Positions 50,222 through 62,230 of a stretch of DNA of 64,000 nt are shown here, one piece after another. This stretch comes from Archegozetes longisetosus (Eukaryota > Arthropoda > Arachnida > Sarcoptiformes > Trhypochthoniidae). The notes under the pieces were generated by a model. That model did not search any database. It was given only the letters and a program-made list of their open reading frames with translations, and had not been told where the DNA came from. Position 1 is the stretch's first letter. Every line of letters starts with the position of its first letter. Position numbers and translations under genes: made by a program. The stretch is taken from contig JAEMBT020000003.1 of the NCBI GenBank assembly GCA_018873245.2, positions 11,625,843-11,689,842 on the forward strand, written 5' to 3'.

Positions 50222-50763
50222 TATTGGTATAATTGAAAAGTTCGTACCCTAAGTATCAAAGAATGAATTTATTGAATTTTTTTTACAAAAAACTTAAAAG
50301 TAATCCCCCCGAGCACTAATGACCTGCTTCATCCTCTCCTCTCCTGCCATTTGTCATAAACCCGTCGCCACTCACCAGGAGTAACACTGTTGAAGAAGTC
50401 ATTTACTGCTTGATCGATATCTTCTTCGGACGAGAATCGGCGCCCTCTTAAATGTTTCTTAGCCAACTCATATGAAACAGTGTTTGGCCCTAAAACTGAA
50501 TTAATTTCTTCGGCCATGTCTTTGGCCGACATTTTCTTCTTAAAACAATAGCCAATAATAGCCCGAAAATCTCGAGAATTGATATCAATTTTTATTTCAG
50601 ACAACTGTTGTTTAAAAAAATCATAAAATGCAAACAGAACGACAGAAAAATTGAAACTTTGTGTTCGATATTTAAAAATGATATATTCAAATAAAACATT
50701 CAAAAAATAGTTTAATTATCATCAGGACCTTGTTAGGGTACTAACTTTTCAATTATACCAATA
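50222..50763 (-). mobile_element. Mariner deletion derivative, copy 2
   Basis: 538 bp (50224-50761), reverse orientation, same inverted ends as copy 1 and TA on both sides. The minus-strand ORF has the same fusion of the helix-turn-helix part (VLGPNTVSYELA) to the transposase C-terminus (KKHLRGRRFSSEEDIDQAV, NDFFNSVTPGEWRRVYDKWQ), then a short frame slip before the normal ending VISARGDYF. It has the same internal deletion point as copy 1. Confidence 0.93.
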
Positions 50764-51271
50764 TAACAAATCTGATTAATTCAGTTTTTTCCGATGTTGA
50801 TGCGCCTCATTCGAAAGTTTAAAATCAGTTTATATAATGTATCTTATGCCTTAGCCTTTCTTTCATTGCTTTACTTTGAGGGGCACAGTATAGACTATAA
50901 GATCGATTTGGGACTTTAGATTTTCATCAAAATAACAGCAGCTCACAAAACTAAAGGACATTGTGCACTTTCTTAGAAAAAATTATTTAAATTCACTATT
51001 TACTATCATTTTTCGATCATTCAAAATTTTTAAATAAAATACTTGATTGATGGATAACATTTTAATTTTTATTTTACATGAGCTTAATCTTAAATTATTA
51101 ACAAAATATTACTATTTTTATGAAATATTTTTGATATATATTTACCGTTATATTTTTATTTTCTTACGTTTCCCTCCCTTTCGGGAGATTCACTCTCACC
51201 CCTTTTACAAAATGAGTTTCTTGAGGCGATCGGGCGGGACATGTGCATTAGATATATGCTTATTGACATAT

Positions 51272-51605
51272 ACACCTCGTTTCAAAAAATTGAGAATATT
51301 GTTTCATATGAATATTTAATCGTAAAAATCTTTTTGTTGGAGGATGCCAACTTATGATATATCAATTTGGAGCTTTTAAAAAGAGCTTTCGATCAATACC
51401 ACATATATTCATTTATCATTCAATTTGGTCGGGTTGTATCGTCAAAACTTTTTGAATATTCTAACTCCCAAATAATATTAATATCGAAGTCTAAAATTCA
51501 CGCGAAAATGATTAAAATTCATGTGATATCGGTTCCAAAAAGCAAATATTGAACTGATTAACAATGTATCATCTCAAGAATCTCAATAATTTGTTCGGAA
51601 ACATT
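51272..51605. mobile_element. Possible degenerate Tc1/mariner-like element
   Basis: The left end CGTTTCAAAAAATTGAGAAT at 51288 is the same as in the 9353-9969 element; a poor inverted partner lies at 51577-51602. Degraded and uncertain. Confidence 0.35.
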
Positions 51606-52025
51606 ACGTGACAACCTCAAAATGAAGAATTCCGCTAAAATATAGTGAGACATAAAGAGTAGCATATTTCTAAAATTGAAGTTCAGTTGAAATTTAAAAG
51701 TTTTTTCACAAACAGTCTAGAAAATATTAAAAAAAAGTTGTATTTAGAACAAATTCTCTGAAAAAACTCGAATTATAGGTCAGTTTTAATCCGCAATACT
51801 TGACTTGTTTTTGAAAATCTGTCTCGTCAAATTAAAAATTCAATTTGAAAGAAAGTATTGGAGATAATAACCTGAATACATGTAATTTCAATTGCAGGTA
51901 TAATCATCAGCTCTTGTGTGATTTTCGATTGACTCGCTCATCCCTTCGAAATTTTTCTAAAATAAGGCTTACATATATTTTAACTTATTAAGTCAATTAT
52001 ATTGTCCGAAGTACAATAACATAAG

Positions 52026-52878
52026 TATCGGTGGTGCAAAAGTTTTTGCTTTGGTAAAAAAATGAATTGCAATGTCTATGATTCCTTGCAAGCCAGTAGT
52101 ATAGAGCGAGATATATCTAAACATCAAAGTGTGTAAAGCGTGCGTGTATTTCAAGTAGTATCGTTTATAGTATTTATCGATGACAACAGTCAAAGTCTCA
52201 AGTTTCGTACAGCAATCCAGTTCTTAGTTCTACAAATGAAGAATTTATTGTCTTCTGTACAGAAGACAGTAAATGCTTCATTTGTAGAATTAAGAACTGG
52301 ATTGCTGTACAAAATTTAAGACTTTTCAGAAATTTAGATAACGAAAGACCCTATTAAAAACTATCCACTTTATTGAAACATTAAATAATTGATCATAGGT
52401 CTACTTATTATCAAAACGTTTTCAAAACTTTTATCTTCAAAAATACTAGAGATAACAAGTAATAAGAACTGATTTCCATTTAAAAGCTTGTTTTGTTTTG
52501 TATTCTTTTTGCTCAGATAGAGAATAACTTTAAAAGAACAATATTTGGAATGCTTTTTAGAATAAGTTTATAATCAGATAAGAGTCTTTAATCTGACAAA
52601 GATAATGAGTAATGAATTTTGTCTTTGAGATATTCGATAAGACTTAAGCCCTTCCAATATCTGATTTTTAAAAAGTGTGAAGAAGACAGTAAACGCTTGA
52701 AATATTGAAAAAATTGTCCTTAATATTAAAATTTCATTCATGAAATGTGTTATTATTTTATTTTACTGATGCAACGCTGCTTTGAAACATTATTCTTGGT
52801 GCACTACTTGTTTGCAAAGTATCACAATTACTGCAGTTTGTCTTCACACCAAAGCAAAAACTTTTGCACCATCCGATA
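52026..52878. mobile_element. Mariner-ended non-autonomous element
   Basis: 849 bp (52028-52876). The inverted ends share TGGTGCAAAAGTTTTTGCTT after TCGG, with TA on both sides. No transposase frame; the interior holds a 104-bp hairpin. Confidence 0.88.
52207..52310. repeat. 104-bp loopless palindrome inside the mariner-ended element
   Basis: Two 52-nt arms starting GTACAGCAATCCAGTTCTTA, complementary except at three positions, meeting at TCTGTACAGA without a loop. Part of the right arm recurs at 52681-52699 (AGAAGACAGTAAACGCTT). Confidence 0.95.
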
Positions 52879-53377
52879 TTTTTCAACAAAGTATAGATAA
52901 AATCTTGGGTAAAACTTTATTAAAATTTTGTTATCAAAATTGATTTATGAAATGACACAAGAAAAAAATCAATGTTGAATAATTAATTGAATAATTTATG
53001 ATAACTTGCATGATATATGATAATTAAGTAATGAATAAAATAATAAAAATAAATTATAACAGTTACATTAAACCTAATATATTACGTAACCAGAACATCT
53101 CGAAATTTAACAATTCTGTGTTTTAAATATAGGATTACTGAAAAATCATATTAACACTCGCGAATGTGATGTGGTTTTAATTCACATAAAAAACTAACAA
53201 ATAGTTTACAAACAATAAAAAGCAGATTTTATTTGAACAATTTTTTAATGAACTTTATTATTATGAGAGAAAATAAGTTTATTATGTTCATGATACAGTG
53301 CAATAAAACAAACATTATTCAAGTAAATCTGATCAATTTAATTGTTTAGAATCAAGACATTCAATAATACAGTTTAA

Positions 53378-55222
53378 TTACTGACTGTAACCTAAATAAT
53401 TGACAAACAATCCAACGAATATCATGAATATCATGAGACAGGAGATTGAGTACTATTCAGTATCAAAAGATAACATATTCAGTATTCAAATTTGTCAAAT
53501 AGTTCTCGGTTATAGCATGGAATCTGTGATAGTGTTGTTGCAGCACAAATCACATCAGAGTTAGTTTTGATTAGGTTTTAAATCAGACTAATTTTCTCTA
53601 TAGGGCTTTCCATGAGTACCGTAAAAATAGTAGAAAGTTTCAAATTGAATTCTTTTACGAGTTCTTAATAAAAGTTCAGAACACAAAACCTAAAAATGCT
53701 TATCCATAATTGGCACTTTATGTAAAGCATGTGCTGCTGACAATACTTAACTCTTTTACTATAGATCGGCGCATATCAAACATTTTAAAGAATGGCAAGT
53801 TTATGAATGTATGTCAACACGTTCTTATTTAACTTATAAAATTATGAATGATGAACTCGTACCAAAACAATCACATAACAGATTCCATGGATTAGCTTAA
53901 TTAATTAAATTGCAAAAGTGTCGATACCTTTAAAAATTGAAGGCTAGTAAATGGGAAAATATCGAAGCAATAGATACCAATTACAGGACTAGAGAGTCGT
54001 TCAATGAAGCCATACAACTATTAAATTACATCTTATGAGACTTTTAAAATAATTATTGAATATGATTTTCTTACCTTCCATTTGATATTAAACGGTATTT
54101 TGTAATTAACACTCAATGAATTAACGGGAACATAGAGTCGATGTGCTTCTATTGATAGGTTTGCTGAAGCTTTTGTGACTAAATATATTAATGTAGAGGT
54201 AAACATTGCCACAATAAAGTTCGCGCAACGATAATAGATATTTCCGTTTCCGTAAATTGCTATATAAAATAATAGATTCAAAACAAATGTAGTGCAGTAT
54301 TGATTGATTCCCATTAAATAATTGAAGAACTTATTATAATTAGAGGTAAGTATTATCAAGTTACTGTGTGATAACATCAAGTCATTCAATAAAGAGATGT
54401 TTTCATTTGATAAAACATTAGATTTTAGAACCAATTGTTTGAATCTTAATTTCAAGTAATAGATTGCAAAAAATGTGATACCATAGGAAAATACAATAAT
54501 GGATGATATGTTCCGGGCCCATAACATCAGAATTAAAAACCAAATTAATATTATAGTCAATGAAAAGTTATAATCTTCAACTATATATACTATTATAGAA
54601 TATCCACCAAAAACTATTCCAAATATTACTGTGCAAACGATGGGTATTATTTTTAAGATTACAATTTCTATCAATTTCGATATGATTTGTATTTTTCGTA
54701 AGTTTTTCTTTGATAAATAATGATTTGAACCAGTTTTCATAGCAAATAAATCGTATAAGAAATATAATTGACGATATTTCTCACCTTTTAAGAACAAAAC
54801 GTACAAAATACGTCAATTGAACTCAACAAATTCGTCGTTAGAGCAAAATTGAATTTATACTCACTTATTATAAACAAAGTTCTGAACAAACTTCCCATCA
54901 ATGAGATACCGAAAAGCGTTAAATTGAAAAGATTTCTATCACCAGTATAATAAAATGGATCTGCAATTAAGATCCATATATTTGGATTAGAGATAATTGC
55001 AGCCAAAAACCATCGAATAGTTATGAGCCAACAAAATATACAAACTATTAATGATTTTAATTGAGATTCAGAGTGTCTGTCATATTTGCAATAATACTCA
55101 AAATTTGAAGTTAATATTGACTCTCTCAGGACAAATAACTCAAATCGATTTATAGAAATGACTTCTTTTCTGTTCAAAATACTTAACGAAAGTTTCCTTT
55201 TGATTGTATTCATAGTTTTCAC
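53378..55222 (-). CDS. Gustatory-receptor-like seven-transmembrane protein
   Basis: 410 aa. Exons on the minus strand: 55222-54865, 54784-54075, 54017-53928 and 53452-53378; GT-AG junctions, and the summed length is a multiple of three. Seven hydrophobic segments are visible: residues about 56-78 (LKSLIVCIFCWLITIRWF), about 100-119, three in the first two thirds of exon 2 (IIPIVCTVIFGIVFGG; FSLTIILIWFLILMLWA; TFVLNLLFYIAIYG), CANFIVAMFTSTLIYLV, and the last in the final exon (CLMIFMIFVGLFVNYLGY). The third exon carries the conserved cytoplasmic block FIERLSSPVIGIYCFDIFPF, typical of arthropod gustatory receptors before the last helix. Such proteins are ligand-gated cation channels in the membrane of chemosensory neurons. 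Ligand unknown. The intact frame contrasts with the two broken copies in the window. The start could also be the in-frame Met at codon 4. Confidence 0.85.
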
Positions 55223-55224
55223 TC

Positions 55225-57730
55225 AAATGTTTAAAACTTCTTTGAATATTAAAACAATTTGAAAATTCAATCTTAAACTTATTTTCTAACGAGAAGTTCT
55301 TTTATTATAATATCTTTTGAGATAACCGAATAAAGTTAATTTAAGAACTAATGGTAGAGTATTTGACATAGAATAAGCAGACACTATCAACTTCAATATA
55401 AATGTAAGTGATTCCTTAGAAACGCATACGCCATAGACATTAACTCATCATTTAACGAGAAAATGCACGCAAATTGTACTTCAACTTAATCACGCGCAAG
55501 ATATTTATTTTAAAATGTAGTTCATAAATTATCTGTTTTTGTTGCAAGACACGGGCTCCTTAAAATAATATTTCTTATAATTTAAAATTTAAAACATATG
55601 TAATTTATCGACTTGAAGACTATTTTCAGATATAAGCGATTGCAGACTAAATTTTCCACAAATAACTGAAGAAATAGCCGATCATACAATTTGAAATATC
55701 CATAAATACCAGTAAATATTAGCCTTTTATTGTCTCATAAAATTTGATGTGCACGCTAATATAATATCAAAGCAACATTCAGCAGTATGAATCGTCTTGC
55801 TAGCCTGATCCAGTGTAGCTATATGCTTATTTGTTAAAGCAGTTGAAAAGTTATCATCAAATAGTCAGCAATTCACGAAAAAAATATCTTAATAATAACA
55901 GATCTTTCTTGTAAGAACATCTTAGAGATTGAATTATCAAGAAAGATTTGATCAATAAACGTAAAACTCTAATACTTTTCATACAACAAAGCTGATGTTT
56001 CATGAAATCTCAGTTAGCCCCGGTTCTGCTCGCGGACTGTCATATGCCCACCGCTAGTATACAATACGGTGTCTCTCCAGATCATATACATTCGCTTTAT
56101 AGACAACCGATTGATAGAAATTTCATTCTACAGACAAATTTTCGCTAATGAAGATTCTAGTTTTTGAGGAGATTATCAGTATTAGGGTGAAGACTCTGAC
56201 TCAGTCTTGGGATTTTATTTTGAGACACCGTATGCAACCTTTCATATAACTTATATGAAAAGCGAAAAATATGTTGAAGAATAGAAATTGAATTCTGAAT
56301 TATTAGTGTAATATTTTGTGGTATCAGACAAATATCGTACAAGAATATTACATATCATATCTTTGTATACGATATTTTGTCGTGCGATATTTATAATGAT
56401 ATACAATCAAATGTCTATCAATCGGATGTCTATTAAGTAAAATATCTATAAAGTGTACGTCTATAAAGTGGATGTCTATCAATCGGGGTATAGCCATACA
56501 ATGCAGTTAATAGGGAAATACTATGCTTTCAACGTTATAACTCATAGATAGCTATTGCTCGTCATTAAAATATGAATTTGTGTAAATTCGATACTCTTGT
56601 TCAAGATAAATTATTTATATTATTTTTTCCGGCACATATCTTTCACATTTGGTCGTGTTTGTGGAGTTCAAATGAAGAGGAAATCAAATTTTCGGTAATA
56701 ACCTAATCTAGATATACGCAATAAAAAATATATATTTGATTGAAAATACTTTATCTAAAGTTTAGATTTTAAACGATTAATATTCATGCTATTGCGTATC
56801 ATTCAGAATAACTTATTTTTCTAAACCTTCAATAATGTATATTTTGAATTTTAAGTTCTTTAAACTTATTACACAACTGAAGTGAATAAATAAGTAGGCT
56901 TCATATTAAATTAGCATTTTTGACAAAAGACAGGTGGTTAAAATTATTCAATTTTAAAGTCAAGGATCACTTATGCAAAACATATGACTCTATGAAGAAC
57001 TGACAGTTCAAACGCAGTTTAAAGTGCAAAGTTATACCTTATTTGTCAGTGAAGGCCAATTGCTACATTAATTTCCGATGCACATAGAAAAGATGAAAAG
57101 CAAATAGAAATCACGTTTTCTAATTTGGAGTTTAATATAGAGGTAGTCCTTCGTTTCTTAGTATAATCTTATATAGAGATCAGACTAGTTTAGACTGAGA
57201 GTCAATTTAAGAATAGGGAAAATTTGTTATTTCATTAAGAGAAAGAGTTCGATTTCGATTCTTCCTCTAATCAATTAATTGGCTCTTATCATATTTTGTG
57301 TCAGTTTTTCTTCAAACTTTCAATTAAAACTCAAAATTTTATCTCACTTTCCTCAAATTTGAAAAGATCAAAATTGAGTCCGATCTCTACTAGACTTAAT
57401 AGAGCCTTAAGGCAAAATCATTGACTTTGGTCTTGCGTTATTGGAAAAGTTTTTCAAACTTTTCTAATTTACTTGTTTGAAAAAACATTCAAACGTTAAA
57501 ACTGACTTTTCCCTATAACAAAACTATGTTAATTAAATTTTATAATATAAGCTATGACTTAATCCGAGAATATTTTATTTTCAAAACTTGTGAATCTGAT
57601 CAAACTTATATCCATTAAATCAGAAGATAACTTTCAAGTGAAAGCAATTCAAGTGTCGAAGTATTTTAAATGTGAAGTCATTTTATTCAGCTTGATCTTT
57701 TCCATAACTTGTTATTAATCTTTTGTCATC
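55225..57730. other. Intergenic DNA with a tandem-motif repeat
   Basis: No gene recognised. Contains the repeat described at 56094-56490; the 61-codon ORF at 56157-56342 is not believed. Confidence 0.5.
56094..56490. repeat. Short-period TGTCTAT repeat with an inverted partner
   Basis: 56410-56490 holds five units of about 15 bp built on GTCTAT(A/C)AA (GATGTCTATCAATCGG, CGTCTATAAAGTGG and variants). 56094-56125 holds the inverse (CTTTATAGACAACCGATTGA). Likely the edges of a decayed fold-back element. Confidence 0.6.
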
Positions 57731-57736
57731 TAAACA

Positions 57737-60294
57737 ATGACCGACACAAAAACTCAGATATTAGCAGTTATCGTATTAACTTCATGTGTTGTGATCTTTT
57801 GGAGGTCACAAACGAATCAAATAGAAAAAAGTAAATACTGCTTGAATGATAATGAAAATATTGCAAATGATTCTGAAATACCAGAAGATATCGAGATCGA
57901 AGATTCAATAGTTTCAGCTCCAAATGAAAAAGAAAATTTAAAAATAAGTCCTACCACACAAACGACTGCAAAAATAAGAGCAAGAAATCTTTTGAAAAGT
58001 AATAACAATAGTAATCAACCTATTGTAGAAACTTTAAGTGGTAAACTAGAGGGTAAAAAGTTGAAAATTTTGGGCTCTTCGGTCTACGCGTTTATTGGTA
58101 TACCCTATGCCGAACCGCCTGTCGGTAAACTAAGATTCTCTCGATCTGTTCCGATAAAACGATGGTCTGGTGTGCGTAAAGCTGTAAAGTTTACACTTAT
58201 GTGTCCGCAAAAAGTTTTACCAAAGGAACTGGTTCCTATGAACTATATAACTGAAGAATTATCTGAAGATTGTCTCAGTCTTAATATATGGACACCAAGT
58301 ATTAAACCTAAAAAACTCAAAACAGTTATGATTTGGATACATGGCGGGGCCTTTAACTATAATTCTGCTAATCTTCATGAAACAGACGGTCGCATTTTGG
58401 CATCATTTGGTGACGTAGTTGTTGTTACTATAAATTACAGGTAATTAAATGCTCCAAATTTTCGTTTGAGGATAACTTTGTAATCTTTTTGAGCTCAATT
58501 TCGTTTTCATAATTTAGGAGCAAATAAGCTTTTAATTTAAAATGAACTGTATTTTTCCTTATAAGCTTGTTTTATAAATGATAAACTTTTCATTCACACA
58601 AAATTTAAGATCTTGTACTCAACTTAAGCTAAGTTTGGCTGAAATTTTTCATTATCAAAAACCTTTATTTCAAAGGGTCGGTGCTTTAGGTTTTTTGAAT
58701 ACGAAGATGGAGGAGGCTCCTGGAAATATGGGTCTATACGACCAGTCATTAGGAATCAACTGGATTAAGAATAATATCGATAGATTCGGTGGTGATCCCA
58801 ATAAGCTAGTACCCTTTGGCCAAAGTGCAGGGTCAATAAGTATCGGGATATTAATGGTAATGAATGCCACAAAAAATTTATTTTCAAGAGCAATAACGGC
58901 AAGTGGTGGAGCGCTATTGCCCGGAATATTATATTCGAAAACTTTTGAAAACGCAGCAAAGTTCGCAAAACTTGCGGGCTGTGCAGAAAAGAAGGAGTTC
59001 AGGACTAATACTAAGAAAGTTGTTAATTGTCTAAAAAAAACTCCACTGGATAAACTCTTAGAAGTATGTTACCAATTTCTCTATTTATGTAGTTAGGTGC
59101 AACAGATAACCTAATCCCCATTAAATATCAAGCTAAATGATTTATGGAAGAGTGGCATAAGACAAACGCTATAAAAGCTATTACTTATGTCGCTCATCCT
59201 CGATCGATTTAGATTTTCAATAGTTCAAGAATAACAAGTGTTTAAAATTGATTCTAATTTTATAATAATTGTTATGATAGGCTGAAAGTAAAATCCTAGA
59301 CTCGTCTCAAATAGCATTCGTTCCTTCACCTTACGGTGCCTTTGATGACGTAAAGTCACCTGGAAATCTAATAGCAGACGAAGACACTAATTTATTTTCG
59401 AATATGAAAGAAATGTTGTCCGGATTAGTTCCAAACGAAGGCGCATGGCTTATACACGCGACCAGTCCTGAGCTATATCAAAGACATACATTCCCTCAAA
59501 TTAAAACATTAGAAGAAACAAGAAACATGTTCATTAAATACTCTAATGAAAAGATAGGTATACCACCAAGAATAACAGCACTTATTGCCAACTCGTTGAT
59601 AACCGGTCTGGAACGTGATTCTCCGATTAATAATATAAAAAAATTGAGCGATGCGTTGGGTGATAACTCTATCACTTGTCCCACAATCTATATGGCCGAC
59701 GAATTTGTGGCCAGAAATAAAACTGTTTACATGTATATGTTTGATCATAAGTCGAAGAATACTAAGTTTGGTGATTGGCAGGGTGTATCCCATTACGAAG
59801 AAGTGCCTTTTGTTTTTGGTTATCCACTGAGAAAAACTAAACTTTATAGCAAACAAGATATTGAATTAAGCAAAAGAATTATGAAAATTTGGTCACACTT
59901 CGCTAAAACTGGGTATTAAATTTGAAGTTAACTATTCTATAGCATGTCCTAAAAGTCACCCTGCTTTTAAAGGAGTTTTCATTATTTGAACAATTTACGT
60001 ACGATCTCATTCTATAATTGAAACCCGTATCTAACTAAAATGAACTTATTGGACATGCTATACTATTGAAGTTTAAGTTTGACTCATTTCTTGTTTATTT
60101 CATGTCTGCATTATTGAACAAATTTTTTTTCATTGTGCAGTGAAGTATTACCACAACTGGGTCTAAATTGGCCCAAATATAGTAAGGACGAATCTTATAT
60201 GGTCTTAAAGCCTAACCACTCATCGATCATAAAAAGTTTTCATGAAAGAACATGTGAAATATTTAAGGCTTCGTTTAAAATATTCAATAATTGA
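57737..60294 (+). CDS. Membrane-anchored carboxyl/cholinesterase D
   Basis: The only plus-strand member of the cluster, 625 aa. Exons 57737-58440, 58676-59063, 59281-59912 and 60141-60294, with GT-AG junctions and the same phases as A and B. Hydrophobic anchor at residues 7-22 (QILAVIVLTSCVVIFW), then a long acidic/Asn-rich stalk to about 95. HGGAF replaces HGGGF at the oxyanion hole; GQSAG (Ser285), VPNEG (Glu417) and GVSHYEE (His535) complete the triad. The acid motif lacks the usual Asp before Glu (NEG for DEG). The C-terminal block PQLGLNWPKY is shared with A. Intron 3 holds a 125-bp miniature element. Substrate unknown. It is more diverged than A and B are from each other, suggesting an older split. 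Confidence 0.92.
59938..60062. mobile_element. 125-bp miniature element in intron 3 of esterase D
   Basis: Inverted ends TATAGCATGTCC at 59938-59949 and GGACATGCTATA at 60051-60062. No coding content; family not determined. Confidence 0.6.
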
Positions 60295-60455
60295 TTTTAT
60301 TAAAGTTCAAATACAAACGGATACAATTTCAAACAAATAGAGACGAAAGTTTTAATTTGATTATAAACTGCAACACTCATAACAGTTGAAGTCAATAAAG
60401 AAATTACAAATTATAATAATTTCACTCATCGATACCATCAATACTCAAATTGAAT

Positions 60456-60724
60456 TTAAGCGCATTTATTACCGCACTCTCCTGGACAACATCTGCCACC
60501 ACTACTGCATCGGCGACCGATTCTTGGGCATTGGTTGTAGAATCGAATGCATCTCAGATAAGGATTAAGAGCTGGACAACCCCCTGGACGCAGAAAGGAT
60601 CTTTGACCTAAAATTATTGAGATTTTATTTAGATAGAAAGATGCTTCAAAATTCATATATAAGATTTACTTTGAACCAAAGCCAAAATACCAAAACATAA
60701 GATCGCAACGTATAAAAACTTCAT
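60456..60724 (-). CDS. Small secreted WAP-type four-disulfide-core protein
   Basis: 68 aa from two exons (60724-60670 and 60607-60456), GTAAAT donor and TTTTAG acceptor, frame closing at TAA. Residues 1-18 are a clear signal peptide (hydrophobic LYVAILCFGILALV). The mature part has eight Cys at 29, 38, 45, 52, 58, 59, 63 and 67, beginning RPGGCP and containing the adjacent CC pair, which is the WAP (whey acidic protein) core pattern. The acidic residue usual after the third Cys is missing; the peptide is strongly basic (nine Arg/Lys in the mature part). WAP peptides act as protease inhibitors or antibacterial peptides; basic, single-domain ones are usually antibacterial. Function here is inferred only. 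It lies 160 bp beyond the 3' end of esterase D, on the opposite strand. Confidence 0.82.
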
Positions 60725-61406
60725 ATTCTCATTGAAATACTTTTGATTTGTTAAAACTTGATCTGTTAAAGAGCGACTAAATCTTTGAATAATTTGTAGT
60801 TTAAATTATATGCAAAAATGGATTTCCTTTGAGGCAATTTTTTAAGGATTTCCTATCGATTGTTTTTCAACTTTTATTTTTATCTAAATAGATCTTAAAT
60901 GGAGTCAAGTCTTAACTAAAACAATTTTCTATCACAAAACTACAAAGCTACACTGGATGATAAGTAAACTGCATAAGGCTTTAATTAATCAGAAAATTTG
61001 AATCATGAAAATCAAAAATTTGTTCAGAACTATTTTCACTTTTTGTATGGCTTGAATTAAAGATATCAGAAATATAGAAATATGAGAACTTTGAAAGGAA
61101 GTTTTTTTAATTTTTAGAGATCCTGTTGATCATCGAGTTGTGAGTTCCGTAAAAAGACTCCAGTCACTTAAAATACATTTGTTTTTCCACTTAGATCTGA
61201 TTGCAGGCCAAGCTATCGTCCTAGGTTTATAAAACGTTTTCTTTTTTTAGTCAAAACAATCACAATTTTTGGGTGTTCAATATCTAAACAAATGTTCTAT
61301 ATAATAGAAACATAAAGCTTTGAATCCAAAACAATCACTCGATAAATAGAAAATCTCAGCTTTTATTGAAGAGTCACAACTTATTTAGAATGACTTTATT
61401 TTGAAA

Positions 61407-61412
61407 TTTATT
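61407..61412 (-). terminator. Polyadenylation signal AATAAA overlapping the stop
   Basis: Minus-strand TGAATAAA shares the last base of the stop codon of the helical secreted protein. Confidence 0.5.
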
Positions 61413-61841
61413 CAATTTTTGTTCTCCAAAGCTTTCTCCTTTAGCATTTCTGCTCCGGCTTTCAGAGTTTCTTTTGCATCCTTTGCGTGTTCTCTAAGAT
61501 CATCGATTTTTTGAGTACACTTTGCTCCGCCTATGCCTTTCACACACGCTTTCGCAGCCTGGATCGCCTCTTTTGCGAATTGTTTTCCTTCATTTTTTAA
61601 AGTTTCCTAAATATAGCGTAAAAAAGTTCAGTTAAATCAAAGCTTGAGGTCATTTAAAATTTTGAGTTAATTACTCATCTTTATATAAATTCAGAAGAAA
61701 CTATAAACATTTGGTTTCAGATACCTGTGCGACGTCAGCCATTTGTTTAGCACTTTCTAGTTTTTCACTAATGCTTGAACAATTACACGACTGTATAGCG
61801 ACTGTAGAAATAATTAGTGCAAAGACTAATATTGAGCCCAT
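61412..61841 (-). CDS. Small secreted helical protein, family unknown
   Basis: 103 aa from two exons (61841-61725 and 61606-61412; CAG|GTATCT donor, TATTTAG acceptor; phase 0). Residues 1-18 form a signal peptide (ILVFALIISTVAIQS). The mature protein has four Cys (19, 21, 60, 69) and long amphipathic helices rich in Lys, Ala and Glu (EAIQAAKACVKG, then DLREHAKDAKETLKAGAEML). AATAAA overlaps the stop codon (TGAATAAA). I do not recognise the family; helical Cys-bridged secreted proteins include carrier, haemolymph and salivary proteins. It is tandem with the WAP gene, same strand, 690 bp upstream. Confidence 0.78.
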
Positions 61842-62230
61842 TTCTTACTATTTTTGCAAACGTCTGAGTCATTTCAAACTGTAATTGTCTCATTTTATAG
61901 CAAGCTTTATGCACAATAATTGTTTGCTCAATTCTATAAATCATTAATTATGTTGAGCATAATCTGAGCTTGACTAATATTTACTCAATTGACAATTGAC
62001 GAAAATTATACTTGAATAATGATAGTCATTTAAAAAAGAATGAACTTTAATTGCATAATATTGTCAAATTTACGTTGATTTAGCTTCAAATGTGTCAAAA
62101 TTCATAGATAAATGTAAAAATGAGATAGTTTGTTGATACAGTAGGTCTTAAACTGTAGGTAAACTTTGAATTTGAACACATCCATTATGAGTTTAGCTGC
62201 CATCAAATTTTAAATTTTGACATTGAAATC

